A stretch of DNA of 64,000 nucleotides from Edaphobacter lichenicola. GTDB lineage: Bacteria > Acidobacteriota > Terriglobia > Terriglobales > Acidobacteriaceae. Shown one piece after another: positions 54,804 to 63,975 of this stretch (the first letter of the stretch is position 1; each line of letters begins with the position of its first letter). The stretch lies in contig NZ_CP073696.1 of assembly GCF_025264645.1 (NCBI RefSeq), positions 372,001 to 436,000 on the forward strand. Reading direction: 5' to 3'. The notes under the pieces are model-generated. The model was not told where the DNA came from. It did not search any database and saw only the letters and a list, made by a program, of their open reading frames with translations. A program made the position numbers and the translations under genes.

Positions 54804-55445
54804 TCAGGAGTTGGGAAACGGGGAGTTGGCGATCAGGTCGCAAAAGTTGGGGCTCTTGTAGCCGGGGATATAGCGTTCGCAGACGTCTGCTTTGACTGTG
54901 CCGAAGGTTGAGCCGGGTTTGTGCTCGAAGCCTCTGAAGAAAGCCTTTACGATACCTTCCTTAAATTTGTGGCGAGGATATTCCTTGACGATCTGTTCGC
55001 GGAGGTCGGCAGGGAAGTTGTCGAAGCCTTCCCCTAGGACGTCGAGTCCGACACCGGTAAAGAGGAGTGCGACTTCGGGCTTCATGTACTGGGTGACGCC
55101 GGGGGTGGTGTGCAGTGCGATGGCCTCCCATGCGGTTTGAACCTGCTCTTCGGGGACATTGTGCGCGGTGAGGAACTGACGGACGGCGTTGGCTCCGTCG
55201 ACTTCGAAACGCTCAGTGGCGCTGGAGTACTTCTTGATGAGGCCGAGATCGTGGAAGGCGGCGCTGACGTAGAGGAGTTCGGGATCGAAGCGGAGTTTTT
55301 GTTGGCGGCCCTGTTCGGCAGCGAAGAGATACACCCGCAGCGAGTGGTTGTAGAGCAGATCGGTGCTCTGTTCGCGGAGGATCTGAGTTGCTTCCTTCGC
55401 GAGCTTGGTGTCAGGGATCGAAGTGGAGCTGATGGTGAGATTCAT
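54804..55445 (-). CDS. HD-domain metal-dependent hydrolase
   Basis: 213 residues from ATG 55445 with AAGGAG upstream. HD motifs are H in LYNHSLRVYLFAAEQG, the HD pair in YVSAAFHDLGLIKKYS and a downstream H in EAIALHTTPGVTQYM. Such proteins hydrolyse phosphate esters or nucleotides, and this subgroup resembles cyanamide hydratase-like HD proteins (the DDI2/CAH type), which share the FHDLG and LHTTPG motifs. No signal peptide. It is divergent from the GlxA-type regulator 122 bp away, so it is a plausible target of that regulator. The frame extends upstream to 55535 without conservation. Confidence 0.9.
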   Translation of the reverse strand: MNLTISSTSIPDTKLAKEATQILREQSTDLLYNHSLRVYLFAAEQGRQQKLRFDPELLYVSAAFHDLGLIKKYSSATERFEVDGANAVRQFLTAHNVPEEQVQTAWEAIALHTTPGVTQYMKPEVALLFTGVGLDVLGEGFDNFPADLREQIVKEYPRHKFKEGIVKAFFRGFEHKPGSTFGTVKADVCERYIPGYKSPNFCDLIANSPFPNS

Positions 55446-55567
55446 TTGAATTCTCCTTGTGGTACGTCGTGACTTCCTTACCCTAGACCCCGGCGGGGAC
55501 GGGCGCCACGACGCGGATCCGACGATTTCGGACATTCGTTAGAGCCTCCATCCCGTAGTCTTGATGC

Positions 55568-56527
55568 ATGCGAAGGATCGTGATTACGGGGCCGCCGCCG
55601 GTCCAGGTTCTCGATGTAACCGGGCCGCTCGAAGTGTTTGCAAACGCTCCCGGTTATGAGATTGTGCTGGCCAGCGCGGATGGCAGCGATGTATTGCAGA
55701 CCAGTCGTGGCTTTTCGCTTAGCGGTGCTTTGCCGCTGAGGGATCTTTCAGGGCCGATTGACACGCTGATGGTGGTGGGCGGTCCAGGAGCGGAGAGCGG
55801 TGTCTATGACTCTGACTATGTAGCAACGATTGCTGCATTAGCGAAGCAGTCGCGACGCGTGGCGTCGATCTGTACCGGAGCATTTCTGTTGGCTGCTGCG
55901 GGGTTGCTCGACGGCAAACAGGCGGTGACTCATTGGGACTTCTGTGACCGGCTTGCGCGAGAGTTTCCAGCGGTGACGGTGAAGCCAGATCCTATTTTTC
56001 TGCGGGATGAATCGGTGTATACGTCGGCAGGGATTACAGCGGGCATGGATCTGACGCTGGCTTTGGTGGAAGAGGATCATGGGCACAAGGTGGCGCTGGA
56101 TGTGGCACGGAAGCTCGTGATGTTTCTGGTGAGGCCAGGTGGGCAGGCGCAGTACAGCCACATGCTCTCTCGGCAGGCGGTGACGTTCCAGCCGCTGCGG
56201 GAGCTGCAGGTGTGGATGTTGGAACATCTGCGGGAGGATCTGGGGGTGGAAGAGCTTGCGGCGCGGATGGCGATGAGTGCGCGCCACTTCACGCGAGTGT
56301 GTCTGCGAGAGACGAAGATGAACCCTGGTCAGTTTGTGGACCGGATGCGGGTGGAGGCGGCGCAGCAGATGATCGACAGCTCCACGATGGGCTTGAAGGA
56401 GATTGCGGATGCCTGTGGATTCAAGAGTGCAGATTCGATGCGGCGGACGTTTCTTCGCGTACTTGGTGTGACGGCTGGGGAATATATGGATCGATTTACG
56501 CGGTCGGGTGGCGCGGCTTTGGGCTAG
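55568..56527 (+). CDS. GlxA-family AraC-type transcriptional regulator (DJ-1/PfpI plus helix-turn-helix)
   Basis: 319 residues. The N-terminal DJ-1/PfpI-like domain (about 3-170) has PPVQVLDVTGPLEVFA, VVGGPGAESG and the nucleophile-elbow sequence ASICTGAFLLAAAGLLDGKQAVTHW (residues about 99-123; key part ICTGAF), with the cysteine kept. The C-terminal AraC domain (about 215-315) has two helix-turn-helices: VEELAARMAMSARHFTRVC and LKEIADACGFKSADSMRRTF. Regulators of this type often respond to small nitrogen compounds or amino-acid derivatives. It is divergent from the HD hydrolase and its end nearly touches the converging GH28 gene (3 bp). Confidence 0.94.
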   Translation: MRRIVITGPPPVQVLDVTGPLEVFANAPGYEIVLASADGSDVLQTSRGFSLSGALPLRDLSGPIDTLMVVGGPGAESGVYDSDYVATIAALAKQSRRVASICTGAFLLAAAGLLDGKQAVTHWDFCDRLAREFPAVTVKPDPIFLRDESVYTSAGITAGMDLTLALVEEDHGHKVALDVARKLVMFLVRPGGQAQYSHMLSRQAVTFQPLRELQVWMLEHLREDLGVEELAARMAMSARHFTRVCLRETKMNPGQFVDRMRVEAAQQMIDSSTMGLKEIADACGFKSADSMRRTFLRVLGVTAGEYMDRFTRSGGAALG

Positions 56528-56530
56528 CGG

Positions 56531-57925
56531 CTATTTGGGTTCTCCGTACGGAATGTCTTTTGGGTCGGCTTTATCAGTGGGCCCGTTGAGGGTGACTTTG
56601 CTGCCGTCGGCGGTTTGGATGGTGTTATCGCTAAGGCTCCAGTTTTTCGCGTTGGCGATGGTTCCCGCGGTGGCTGCTTCGATGTTCAGGTGGTCGAGCC
56701 GGAAGTTATCGAGGGTGGCGTTGGGGTAGGCGCTGACGTTGAAGGCTTGTTTGGCGCCGGTGGCTTTGATGTTCCAGATGTGGACGTCGCTGAAGTGGGG
56801 AAGACCCTGTGCTTCGGGGACTTTGGTGGTGAGGACAACCCAGTAACGTGGAGGATTCTTCACATCGGTGGGGAGTGCCGCGTAGCTGTAACTGGGATTC
56901 CAGTTCATGGTGATGTGAATGGGGATGGCGACGCCTTCGAGAGTCAGATCGTGAATGCGGATGTCTTTTGCGGTGCCGCCGCGCGTATGAGCGGATTTAA
57001 AAAGAACACCGGAGGGAACGCCGGAGAGTGCGGTGAGGTTGTAGGCTTCGATGTTGCGGAAGCCGCCGGAGGTCTCGCTGCCGATGGTGATGGCGGCTGC
57101 GCCGTGGCGGATGATGGAGTCGCGAAGGACTACGTTTTCGGTGGGGCGATTGACACGGAGACCGTCGGAGTCGCGGCCGGCTTTGAGGCAGAGGGCGTCG
57201 TCGTTGACGTCGATGTCGGCGTGCTGGACGAGGATGTCGTGCGATGAGTCGATGTCGATTCCGTCGGTACTGGGGCCTTTACCGCCTTCGTTGTTGCGGA
57301 TAGTGACACCGTCGATAGTTACGGAGTGGGAGTAGAGGACCTGGATGGTCCAGAAACCGGAGCGCTTCAAGGTGAGGCCGCCGCCGAGGTGGATGTCAGA
57401 AGAGTTTTGCAGGAGGATCAGGCGAGGGCGGCGGGCATCGTAGTCGGAGGCCCAGCGAAGACCGCGGGGTTCGTACGCGGCGCGGAGATCCCAGTAAGAC
57501 TTCCACCAGACGGGACCGTCGCCGTCGATGATGCCGTGACCGGTGAGGGTGACGTTGTGTTGGTCGCGAGAGTTGATGAGGGCGGCGGGCCAGGTCATCT
57601 CAATGCCAGCGATGCGGGTGGGGAGCATGGGGTAATCTTCGAGTTTTTCCGAGCCCACGAGGGTGACGCCTTCGGGGATATCGAGGGTGACGTTGGATCT
57701 AAGGAAGAGAGAACCGGTGAGGTAGGTGCCGGGATCGAAGGTGACAGTGCTGCCCTGGAGGGATGCAGCGTCGATAGCTTTCTGGATGGCTTGGGTGTTG
57801 AGGGTGATGCCGTCGCCTTTGGCGCCGTAGTCGGTAACGCGGAGAAGTTTTGGCTGCTCAGCGCAGAGGTTTGCTGCGAACAGGAGGGCCGCACCGATCA
57901 AGGGGAATCCATGCAGTGGTCGCAT
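56531..57925 (-). CDS. Secreted GH28 family glycoside hydrolase (polygalacturonase/rhamnogalacturonase-like)
   Basis: 464 residues from ATG 57925. A signal peptide (FPLIGAALLFAANLCA) precedes the pectate-lyase-like beta-helix. GH28 motifs: LRVTDYGAKGDGITLNTQAI at the start, DGDGPVWW, GLTLKRSGFWTIQVLYSHSV, DGIDIDSSHDILVQHADIDVNDDALCLKAG with the paired catalytic aspartates (in GIDIDSS and VNDDALCLK), and RHGAAAITIGSET. The family cleaves galacturonan or rhamnogalacturonan. Its start overlaps the stop of the GH106-like gene by one base (TAATG), so the two are coupled in one operon. With the acetylesterase at 17.9 kb this indicates pectin use. No DUF or fusion is present. Confidence 0.93.
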   Translation of the reverse strand: MRPLHGFPLIGAALLFAANLCAEQPKLLRVTDYGAKGDGITLNTQAIQKAIDAASLQGSTVTFDPGTYLTGSLFLRSNVTLDIPEGVTLVGSEKLEDYPMLPTRIAGIEMTWPAALINSRDQHNVTLTGHGIIDGDGPVWWKSYWDLRAAYEPRGLRWASDYDARRPRLILLQNSSDIHLGGGLTLKRSGFWTIQVLYSHSVTIDGVTIRNNEGGKGPSTDGIDIDSSHDILVQHADIDVNDDALCLKAGRDSDGLRVNRPTENVVLRDSIIRHGAAAITIGSETSGGFRNIEAYNLTALSGVPSGVLFKSAHTRGGTAKDIRIHDLTLEGVAIPIHITMNWNPSYSYAALPTDVKNPPRYWVVLTTKVPEAQGLPHFSDVHIWNIKATGAKQAFNVSAYPNATLDNFRLDHLNIEAATAGTIANAKNWSLSDNTIQTADGSKVTLNGPTDKADPKDIPYGEPK

Positions 57926-60672
57926 TATTTAGCCGGCTCCTCCATAAGAATTTTGACCGGCCCGAAGAGACCTGAGGGGATGGGCTTGAGGTTGTCCATG
58001 TCCTGGGGATCGAAGCGCTTGCCGAATTTAGCGTTCAGGGAGGTGTAGTCGCGGGGCGGTTGGCTGGCTAGCTCGTTGATCGCGGTATTGGTGACACGGA
58101 TCTCGAGGGTGTTGTCGCCAGGGTGGGCGAACGGGGTGATGTCCACGCGATAGGGCGGGTGCCAGAGAGAGCCGACGCGCTGGCCGTTTACGTATACGAC
58201 TGCAGCTTCGCGGATGGGTGGGTCGAGCAGAGCATGGATGCCGCTCGAGTTGGGGGGACGAGTGTCGACGGTTGGAGTTCCCTGGCCGAAGTCGATGATC
58301 GTGTGGCTAGGGTTGGCGGGGAGTGTGAAGTTGTTCGTGTAGGTGGCTTCGCCGGAGTAATACTGATGGCCGGCGAGGTCGGTCCATGAGATTAGTTGGG
58401 GTAAGGGTTGGGTGGAGGCGTCGTTTGCGAATCGGATCTGCCAATCGGAGTTGAGGGCGATGGTTTGGCCTTCGGTGAGGCTTGGGGTCGCGTGTGATTG
58501 GCGGGTAGGGGTATCTCCGAGGACGAAGATGCGTGATTCGTAGGGGGCCAAACTGAGGGGGATTTGGGTGCCGGTTCGGCTGGCCACCAGGTCTGTTTCT
58601 GCGGTATCCGGGCTCCAGGTTTCGGTGATCGGATGGGAGGAGCGAAAGCGGATGGTCGTTTGGATGGGCTGGTTGCTGGAGTTGACGACGAAATAAATGT
58701 CGGATGTCGGGAGCTTACGGCGGATGAAGCCAAGGTCTGTGGTTTGGCTGGCGACGGCAATGTCGGGAGGTAGAGCGTGGTGAAGCGTCTCAGGCAAGAG
58801 GGATAGCGAGCTCAGGAGGATTCCCCTGTTATTTTTGTTGTGGAAAAGCTGTGTGGAAAGAGACTGTATCTTTGGGTTTTGACCTTGATCGAGGAGGCCT
58901 GGGGCGATCGACGGGGCTTTTTCAATTGCAATAACTTTACCGCCGTCGGAAGCGTATTCTTTTATCTTTGTGTATGTTGCGAGCGGTATTCGATCTGTTG
59001 GTGGAAGGATCAGGATCGGATAAGGGACGGCTCCGAGCTTGTTGATCGTGGTGGCGTCGATGTAGTCGATGTTGTAACCGGCGTTGAGGATTGTGGACAT
59101 CAACTCGGGCGTGATCCATTGCTTCATCAGCTCGGTGATCGAGGCGTGACCGGGGGTAAAGCTGGCTTGGGCGTCGTCTTCGGGGAGGAGGATGGCGACG
59201 TCGTTCGCTGGTTCTCCTTGCCGCAGGAGCCAGCTGACGCGCTGAATGTATCGGGTGATGTCGGGCATTACGGAAAACCACGGGTTGTGAGTATTGAAGA
59301 CGGCGGCCGCGTAGAGGTTCCAGCCGGGTTCACCAACGGCAGGCGGGGAGTAAGGCCAACCGTGGCCGATGACCTGATTGACTCCTAGTAGGAACATGCG
59401 ATCGGCTTCGACTTTCATGTCGAGCGGAGTTGCGCGGAAGGCGGGGGAGTGAAGCCAGGTGAAGGTTTCGGCAGAGGTGACGTTGCGGTGATAGAGGTGG
59501 CTGGCCGAGCTTGCCCATCGTGTGAAGGAGAACGCGCGCCACTGTGGGCCCTCTCCCTCCGGTAGCGCGGGGATGGATTCGTCCGCGAGCGTAACTGCTG
59601 GTATTCCATAGGTTTGAGAGCGAAATTTGGTGCCGTGGCTCATCGCCCAGGTATTTATCGGCGACAGGTAGTTTTCGCGGATAAGGTCGGAGAGCGTCTG
59701 GCCCCAGTCGTGGCGGACGGCGTCGGCTTCAGGGCTTCCTCCAGCAGCGAGTTCGGGCAGGTGTGGGACGATGTTGTAACCACGGCGCTTCTGGAATTCG
59801 GCGGGAAGATTTCTGGTCCAGTCAGAGCCGTAGACCTCGAGAGAGTCGGAGAAGACGGCGAATGGCGGTTGATTGCCGAAGGCATTGAGGAGCGGGGTGG
59901 CTACGTCGGTGAGGTGTTCGTCGGTGGCGGTGCGGGAGAAGTGGTCGAGGACGAGACCTTCTGCACCGACGGAGGGGCGCTTGACGGTTTGTTTTGTGTG
60001 GCTTGCGATGAAGAATAGAGCTACGCGGTCGCCAGATGTGGACGGCGGAACGAGGATCGGGTTGGAGGTGTTGGGAAGTGGTTTGGCGGTGGTTGCCTGG
60101 TAGGAATCGGGGGTGCCGGATGTGTAGAAGGACCCTATAAGTGATTCTCCTGCTTGCAGTTGCGGGGCGTAGATCGTGTTTCCTGTGATGGGAAGTCCGA
60201 CGATTTTTAATCGGCCTGCGGATTGATTCAGGGTGGTGTGAGGGCCGCCGTAGGGCCAGCCACTGCCGAGAGTGATATCGACTCGCATTCCGAGGGAGTG
60301 GGCGGTCTGGTTGGCGAAGGAGATGGCTTCGAGGAACTTGGGGGATAGATACGGTAAGTTTTTGATTCCTTTGGACTCATCGTCGAGTGCGAGGGGATAG
60401 ACCGGTTGGATTTCCACACCCCCGATGCCGGCATTATGCATATCTTGAAGCTCTTTTTCGAGCTCCGGTTTGGTGACCGCCCCGCCGAACCACCACCAGC
60501 GCATCATAGGTTTTGCGTCGTCTGGTGGATTCTGGAAGTTTTGGTTTAAATTGTCTTCGTAAGATTGACTAAGTAATAGGTTTGATTGTGAAGATATCAG
60601 CGCTGTAGCCAGGAAGAACGTAGCTGCCAATTTGTGGTGTTTTTGTGGTGCGATGTGTGGTGAAGATGGCAT
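57925..60672 (-). CDS. GH106-like alpha-L-rhamnosidase, secreted
   Basis: 915 residues from ATG 60672. A signal peptide (AATFFLATALISSQSNLLLS) follows a short polar start. The N-terminal signature FQNPPDDAKPMMRWWWFGGAV (residues about 45-65; key part PMMRWWWFGG) with GGVEIQPVYPL and LGSGWPYGGP is that of the GH106 / glycosyl hydrolase-like DUF group. The middle has a large catalytic (beta/alpha)8-type region (VIGHGWPYSPP, WFSVMPDITRYIQRVSWLLRQG), and the C-terminus has carbohydrate-binding-like beta domains (TLEIRVTNTAINE). GH106 enzymes remove terminal rhamnose, for example from rhamnogalacturonan. It is the first gene of the operon with GH28. The promoter should be in the 60673-61091 gap. 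Confidence 0.88.
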   Translation of the reverse strand: MPSSPHIAPQKHHKLAATFFLATALISSQSNLLLSQSYEDNLNQNFQNPPDDAKPMMRWWWFGGAVTKPELEKELQDMHNAGIGGVEIQPVYPLALDDESKGIKNLPYLSPKFLEAISFANQTAHSLGMRVDITLGSGWPYGGPHTTLNQSAGRLKIVGLPITGNTIYAPQLQAGESLIGSFYTSGTPDSYQATTAKPLPNTSNPILVPPSTSGDRVALFFIASHTKQTVKRPSVGAEGLVLDHFSRTATDEHLTDVATPLLNAFGNQPPFAVFSDSLEVYGSDWTRNLPAEFQKRRGYNIVPHLPELAAGGSPEADAVRHDWGQTLSDLIRENYLSPINTWAMSHGTKFRSQTYGIPAVTLADESIPALPEGEGPQWRAFSFTRWASSASHLYHRNVTSAETFTWLHSPAFRATPLDMKVEADRMFLLGVNQVIGHGWPYSPPAVGEPGWNLYAAAVFNTHNPWFSVMPDITRYIQRVSWLLRQGEPANDVAILLPEDDAQASFTPGHASITELMKQWITPELMSTILNAGYNIDYIDATTINKLGAVPYPILILPPTDRIPLATYTKIKEYASDGGKVIAIEKAPSIAPGLLDQGQNPKIQSLSTQLFHNKNNRGILLSSLSLLPETLHHALPPDIAVASQTTDLGFIRRKLPTSDIYFVVNSSNQPIQTTIRFRSSHPITETWSPDTAETDLVASRTGTQIPLSLAPYESRIFVLGDTPTRQSHATPSLTEGQTIALNSDWQIRFANDASTQPLPQLISWTDLAGHQYYSGEATYTNNFTLPANPSHTIIDFGQGTPTVDTRPPNSSGIHALLDPPIREAAVVYVNGQRVGSLWHPPYRVDITPFAHPGDNTLEIRVTNTAINELASQPPRDYTSLNAKFGKRFDPQDMDNLKPIPSGLFGPVKILMEEPAK

Positions 60673-61091
60673 GCTGTCAGTCCTAATTTCTGGTGGGAGG
60701 GCCGAGGTCGAGTTGTAGAGAGGTTGGATGAGGCGTTCGGCTACGGCGTCGGCTTCCCTTGCAATGGGGATTAGTAGTCGGAGCCACGTTAGTTCATTTG
60801 GGAGAATGTTTCAAGGGAGAACTTCAGCTAGCTTTTACCACGATCGCTTCTTTGCTCCTAGATCCAGTTTGAGATTCTGCCGGAGTCTGTCTGCCAACTT
60901 TGCTTGGCGTCGCTGAAGGGGGATGTGTGTGAGTTTGTCCTAAGGTGCATCTCAACGAATGAACAAGTGAGTCGATGTGTTGGTTGCGCGGGCAACTGCT
61001 AGGTCGGTATGAGCGTACGGCGAGAAATCTGGTTATTTAGTTTTCTTCTTGTCTTCTTGTCTTTTTATCTTCATGGACGGAGGTGGCCGGA
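60673..61091. other. Divergent intergenic region between GH106-like and DinB genes
   Basis: About 420 bp. A pyrimidine-rich microrepeat (two CTTCTTGT units at 61046-61061) precedes the DinB gene. I see no clear promoter consensus, operator or coding fragment. Confidence 0.35.
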
Positions 61092-61598
61092 GTGGCGAGT
61101 GCTAGCGACAACAAATTGTTGGAGGTCATCCTGGACTCCTGGGACCGGAATAATCTCATTTTGATTAATCTGCTTCAGGCGCTACCGCCTGGCGGACTAG
61201 AGGCGAGGGCTCTGCCCAGTAGTCCGACTGTCGCGGAGATGTTTACTCACATGCATTTTGTGCGTCTCATCTTCCTCTCTGAGGATGTGCCCGAATGCGC
61301 GGTTTCGCTGCCGGAGCGAGAGTGGGTCAGGGAAGGGAATCCTGACGTTATCGCAAACGAGCTGGAGCGGAGCGCGGGAGCTGTGCGCCATGCCGTGGAG
61401 AGTCGCATTCGGTCTGGTGAGGCGATGAACCTTCACTACGATCATCCGCTTTTGTATCTTCAGCACATGATTTGGCATGAGGGCTATCATCACGGTCAGA
61501 TCAAGCTGGCGCTCAAAGCGGCGGGCCATCCTTTTGATGATGAAGTAATTGGGCCACTCACTTGGGGCATCTGGATGGACAAGACTCAGAAACGCTGA
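61092..61598 (+). CDS. DinB-family protein
   Basis: 168 residues from GTG 61092, which has GGAGG eight bases upstream; GTG 61083 lies inside that ribosome site and is less likely. The four-helix DinB/YfiT-like fold is indicated by the metal-binding histidines in EMFTHMHFVRL and MIWHEGYHHGQIKLALKAAG, the latter being the family hallmark. Related proteins include damage-inducible DinB of Bacillus and thiol-transferases that use bacillithiol or mycothiol, but most members have no known reaction. No SOS box is recognisable upstream. It is followed 86 bp later by the carbonic anhydrase gene on the same strand. Confidence 0.92.
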   Translation: MASASDNKLLEVILDSWDRNNLILINLLQALPPGGLEARALPSSPTVAEMFTHMHFVRLIFLSEDVPECAVSLPEREWVREGNPDVIANELERSAGAVRHAVESRIRSGEAMNLHYDHPLLYLQHMIWHEGYHHGQIKLALKAAGHPFDDEVIGPLTWGIWMDKTQKR

Positions 61599-61684
61599 GG
61601 CAGCTGCGATCGATCGCTTCGGCTCGACAAGCTGTTTCAGCAAAGTGTTGCGTATCGGCTCTCAATACCTCAAGGAGGATCCAC

Positions 61685-62245
61685 GTGAACATTCTCGATT
61701 CGATGTTGGAGCGTAACAAGGAGTTTGCTGCGCAGCAGATTGCCGCGGGCACGCTCATGCCGTCACTTCCAAAAGCAATGCCGAATGTCAGGGCGACCAT
61801 CATCGGTTGTGCTGATATGCGGGTTGACCCTGTTCACATCCTTGGGATTAAACCGGGCGAGGCCGTTGTGATTCGTAACATTGGCGGTCGCATTACGCCG
61901 GTGTTGTTAGAGGAGCTGGGTCTGCTCGGGCGAATCGGTGAAGTGGCCAAAGAGGCTCCTGGAGGAGGAGGTGAGTTTCATCTCGTTGTTTTTCAGCACA
62001 CCGATTGTGGCATCACCCGGCTGGCGGGAGACCCTGCCAAGCTGGCGCACTATTTTCAGATCCCGGAAGGGGAGGTCAATTCAAAGTCGGTCACCGACCC
62101 TCGCGCGGCCGTTGCCGGCGATGTTGCTTTGCTCCGGACGATTCCCGGACTCCCGGGCAAGTGGCTTCTCTCAGGGCTCGTCTATGACGTGGCGACCGGG
62201 CTGGTCGAGGTTGTTGTACCGCCAGCGCCGATTCGTGCTGCGTAA
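61685..62245 (+). CDS. Beta-class carbonic anhydrase
   Basis: 186 residues from GTG 61685 with AAGGAGG six bases before, a strong initiation signal; the longer open frame upstream is not conserved. The zinc and catalytic residues are present: CADMRVDP (first Cys plus the Asp-Arg dyad) and HTDCG (His and second Cys). IRNIGGRITP is the conserved substrate-pocket segment. It interconverts CO2 and bicarbonate in the cytoplasm. It is shorter than typical plant-type enzymes (about 210-220) and resembles the compact type-II-like bacterial forms. Neighbours DinB and the DUF418 gene give no functional link. Confidence 0.93.
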   Translation: MNILDSMLERNKEFAAQQIAAGTLMPSLPKAMPNVRATIIGCADMRVDPVHILGIKPGEAVVIRNIGGRITPVLLEELGLLGRIGEVAKEAPGGGGEFHLVVFQHTDCGITRLAGDPAKLAHYFQIPEGEVNSKSVTDPRAAVAGDVALLRTIPGLPGKWLLSGLVYDVATGLVEVVVPPAPIRAA

Positions 62246-62291
62246 CTATCAGGATGGGTTACGTGAAGCGCGGTGCGACGTACTGATTCGC

Positions 62292-62327
62292 TCGATGAGT
62301 GAGTTGGCCTGTTAGCGACAGATGAGA
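62292..62327. repeat. Dispersed intergenic repeat, copy C
   Basis: Begins TCGATGAGTGAGTTGGCC and matches 31665-31700 at 30 of 36 bases. It lies in the 150-bp gap between the converging carbonic anhydrase and DUF418 genes. No hairpin is evident within it. Confidence 0.55.
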
Positions 62328-62398
62328 ATAAAGCTGGCAGAAGTCCGATTCTCCGGGCGACGACCATCAATCCTTCCTCTCAATGCAAGATCGGCCCG

Positions 62399-63595
62399 TT
62401 AGTTGGCGAGCCAAGTATTGTAGGTGAGAGAGCGCCAGAGCCACTCGACAGGTCCCCATCTGTGCCTCGCGAGCCACCATCGGCTGAACCAGATTTGAAA
62501 ACAAAAGACCACGATCGCCACTTCAACACTGAAGGAGTACGTCTCCTTGTGCAGCAATCCCAATCCGAATCCCGAGAACAGCAGCAGCCCAATGACGTTC
62601 TGCATGAGATAGTTCGTCATAGTCATTTGGCCGACGCACTGAAAGGACCTGAAAAATGTCGTATTTCGCAGCTTGAGAAAAATCCGGCAAAGAATGCACG
62701 TCAAGCACACCATCAGCGAGAGCTCAAACCAGATAAAGGCGTCATAGTGGCGGTCGACGCGCCATCCTAAGCTGACGAAAGCAAGATGGAGAAGCAGTAG
62801 TGCGACCACAACGAGCGCGGATATCCAGAGTGCGCGTTGCAGCAACCGCTGCTGGTTGCCGAGTTGTTCGAAGAAGGCGCTCTTCTGAAGATAGGCTCCA
62901 AGAAAACCGCAGGTCAGCATGACAAGGTTCCAATCGAAGTATTTAGGAAATGAGAACAAGACGTGAACCCCTGAAAGGCAGCCGAAGCGGAGAACATCGA
63001 TGAGGTGATGGCTCTGGTAAAGACTTACAGGTGGGTCCGCGAAAGGTGTTATCAGGTGAACCGAGCGGCTCAGGGGAATGAGCAGCGGAACGGTCAGCAG
63101 GCCGCAAATCGTGAGAACGAGAAAGACCTTTTGAGAGGCGCGATAGAAAAGAGAGATGACGAGTCCCATCAGAACGTAGTCCTTCAAGATGTCGCCATAG
63201 TAGAAGCTCGAGTTCACCAAAGCGATGATGCCGAGCCAGAACATGCGGCGCAGAAACAATCGCAGGGAAGCAGAGCTTGTCTCCTGACGGCGTGCTATCA
63301 GCATCGCGAAGCCATAGCCAAACAACACGGACAGCAGGGTCCACTCCTTTGTCTGGAAGCAGAGCTGGACGACGAATTTCATCGTTCTGCTCGTCAGATC
63401 ATGCGTAGGAACTCTGATCACTGCGTCGAAGGAATAGAAGAGAGCGTAGTTCACAAGCACCACACCCAGCAGCGCCCAGCCGCGCAATGCGTCGACGATC
63501 GCGGTTCTCCGGCGTGGCTCCCGGGGAGCGGGAGCAGCGAGCTCCATCGCTTGGGCCACCGCAGGCATTGCTATCATTGCCGCAGATTCGCTCAT
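62399..63595 (-). CDS. DUF418 membrane protein
   Basis: 398 residues from ATG 63595 (MSESAAMIAM); an upstream start at 63631 is less likely because the ATG overlaps the stop of the preceding gene (ATGA). About 8-10 membrane helices. The family start motif is RRTAIVDALRGWALLGVVLVN, residues about 29-49 (key part DALRGWALLGVVLVN), and the C-terminal DUF418 domain has FQCVGQMTMTNYLMQNVIGL and WFSRWWLARHRWGPVEWLWR. These proteins resemble YeiB and acyltransferase-3-like membrane proteins but have no proved function. It is cotranscribed with the small membrane protein upstream. Confidence 0.92.
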   Translation of the reverse strand: MSESAAMIAMPAVAQAMELAAPAPREPRRRTAIVDALRGWALLGVVLVNYALFYSFDAVIRVPTHDLTSRTMKFVVQLCFQTKEWTLLSVLFGYGFAMLIARRQETSSASLRLFLRRMFWLGIIALVNSSFYYGDILKDYVLMGLVISLFYRASQKVFLVLTICGLLTVPLLIPLSRSVHLITPFADPPVSLYQSHHLIDVLRFGCLSGVHVLFSFPKYFDWNLVMLTCGFLGAYLQKSAFFEQLGNQQRLLQRALWISALVVVALLLLHLAFVSLGWRVDRHYDAFIWFELSLMVCLTCILCRIFLKLRNTTFFRSFQCVGQMTMTNYLMQNVIGLLLFSGFGLGLLHKETYSFSVEVAIVVFCFQIWFSRWWLARHRWGPVEWLWRSLTYNTWLAN

Positions 63596-63975
63596 GCTCG
63601 TCTCCTCAGCAGACTTGTCACCGTCCGCCAAAGCGTCCAGCGCAGGCCCAGGTATCCGAGCAGGGCCAACGCCAGAAGACTTGGATACATCCCCGCACCC
63701 AGTACCTCTTCGGATTCGGGTATTGGGTTTGCATAGCCGAACTGGATGTGATCGCGGCCAAGACGAAGGGGAAGGCGTTCAGGCGCGCTGTGTATGTACC
63801 GGTGTGGTGTGTTGAGGGGGAGGTCCACCCACAGGCCAACTCGGTCCGGGTGAATGGCTTTAATCGTGAAGCAGGTAAGGCTGCTCGCGATCAGAATCGA
63901 AAAGATACAGGCGAACAAAAGACCGATACAAGCCGTCAGGCTGCCCCGCGCCAACCCCATCACGGCGGAGAGCAT
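63592..63975 (-). CDS. Small two-helix membrane protein, hypothetical
   Basis: 127 residues from ATG 63975, with GGAAGA upstream; the frame remains open to the right edge, so a longer N-terminus outside the window cannot be excluded. One helix lies at about 12-35 (ACIGLLFACIFSILIASSL) and a second near the C-terminus (YPSLLALALLGYLGLRWTLW). Between them is a roughly 60-residue loop, probably extracytoplasmic. I do not recognise the family. Its stop overlaps the DUF418 start by 4 bases, so the two are translationally coupled and probably work together in the membrane. Confidence 0.7.
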   Translation of the reverse strand: MLSAVMGLARGSLTACIGLLFACIFSILIASSLTCFTIKAIHPDRVGLWVDLPLNTPHRYIHSAPERLPLRLGRDHIQFGYANPIPESEEVLGAGMYPSLLALALLGYLGLRWTLWRTVTSLLRRRA

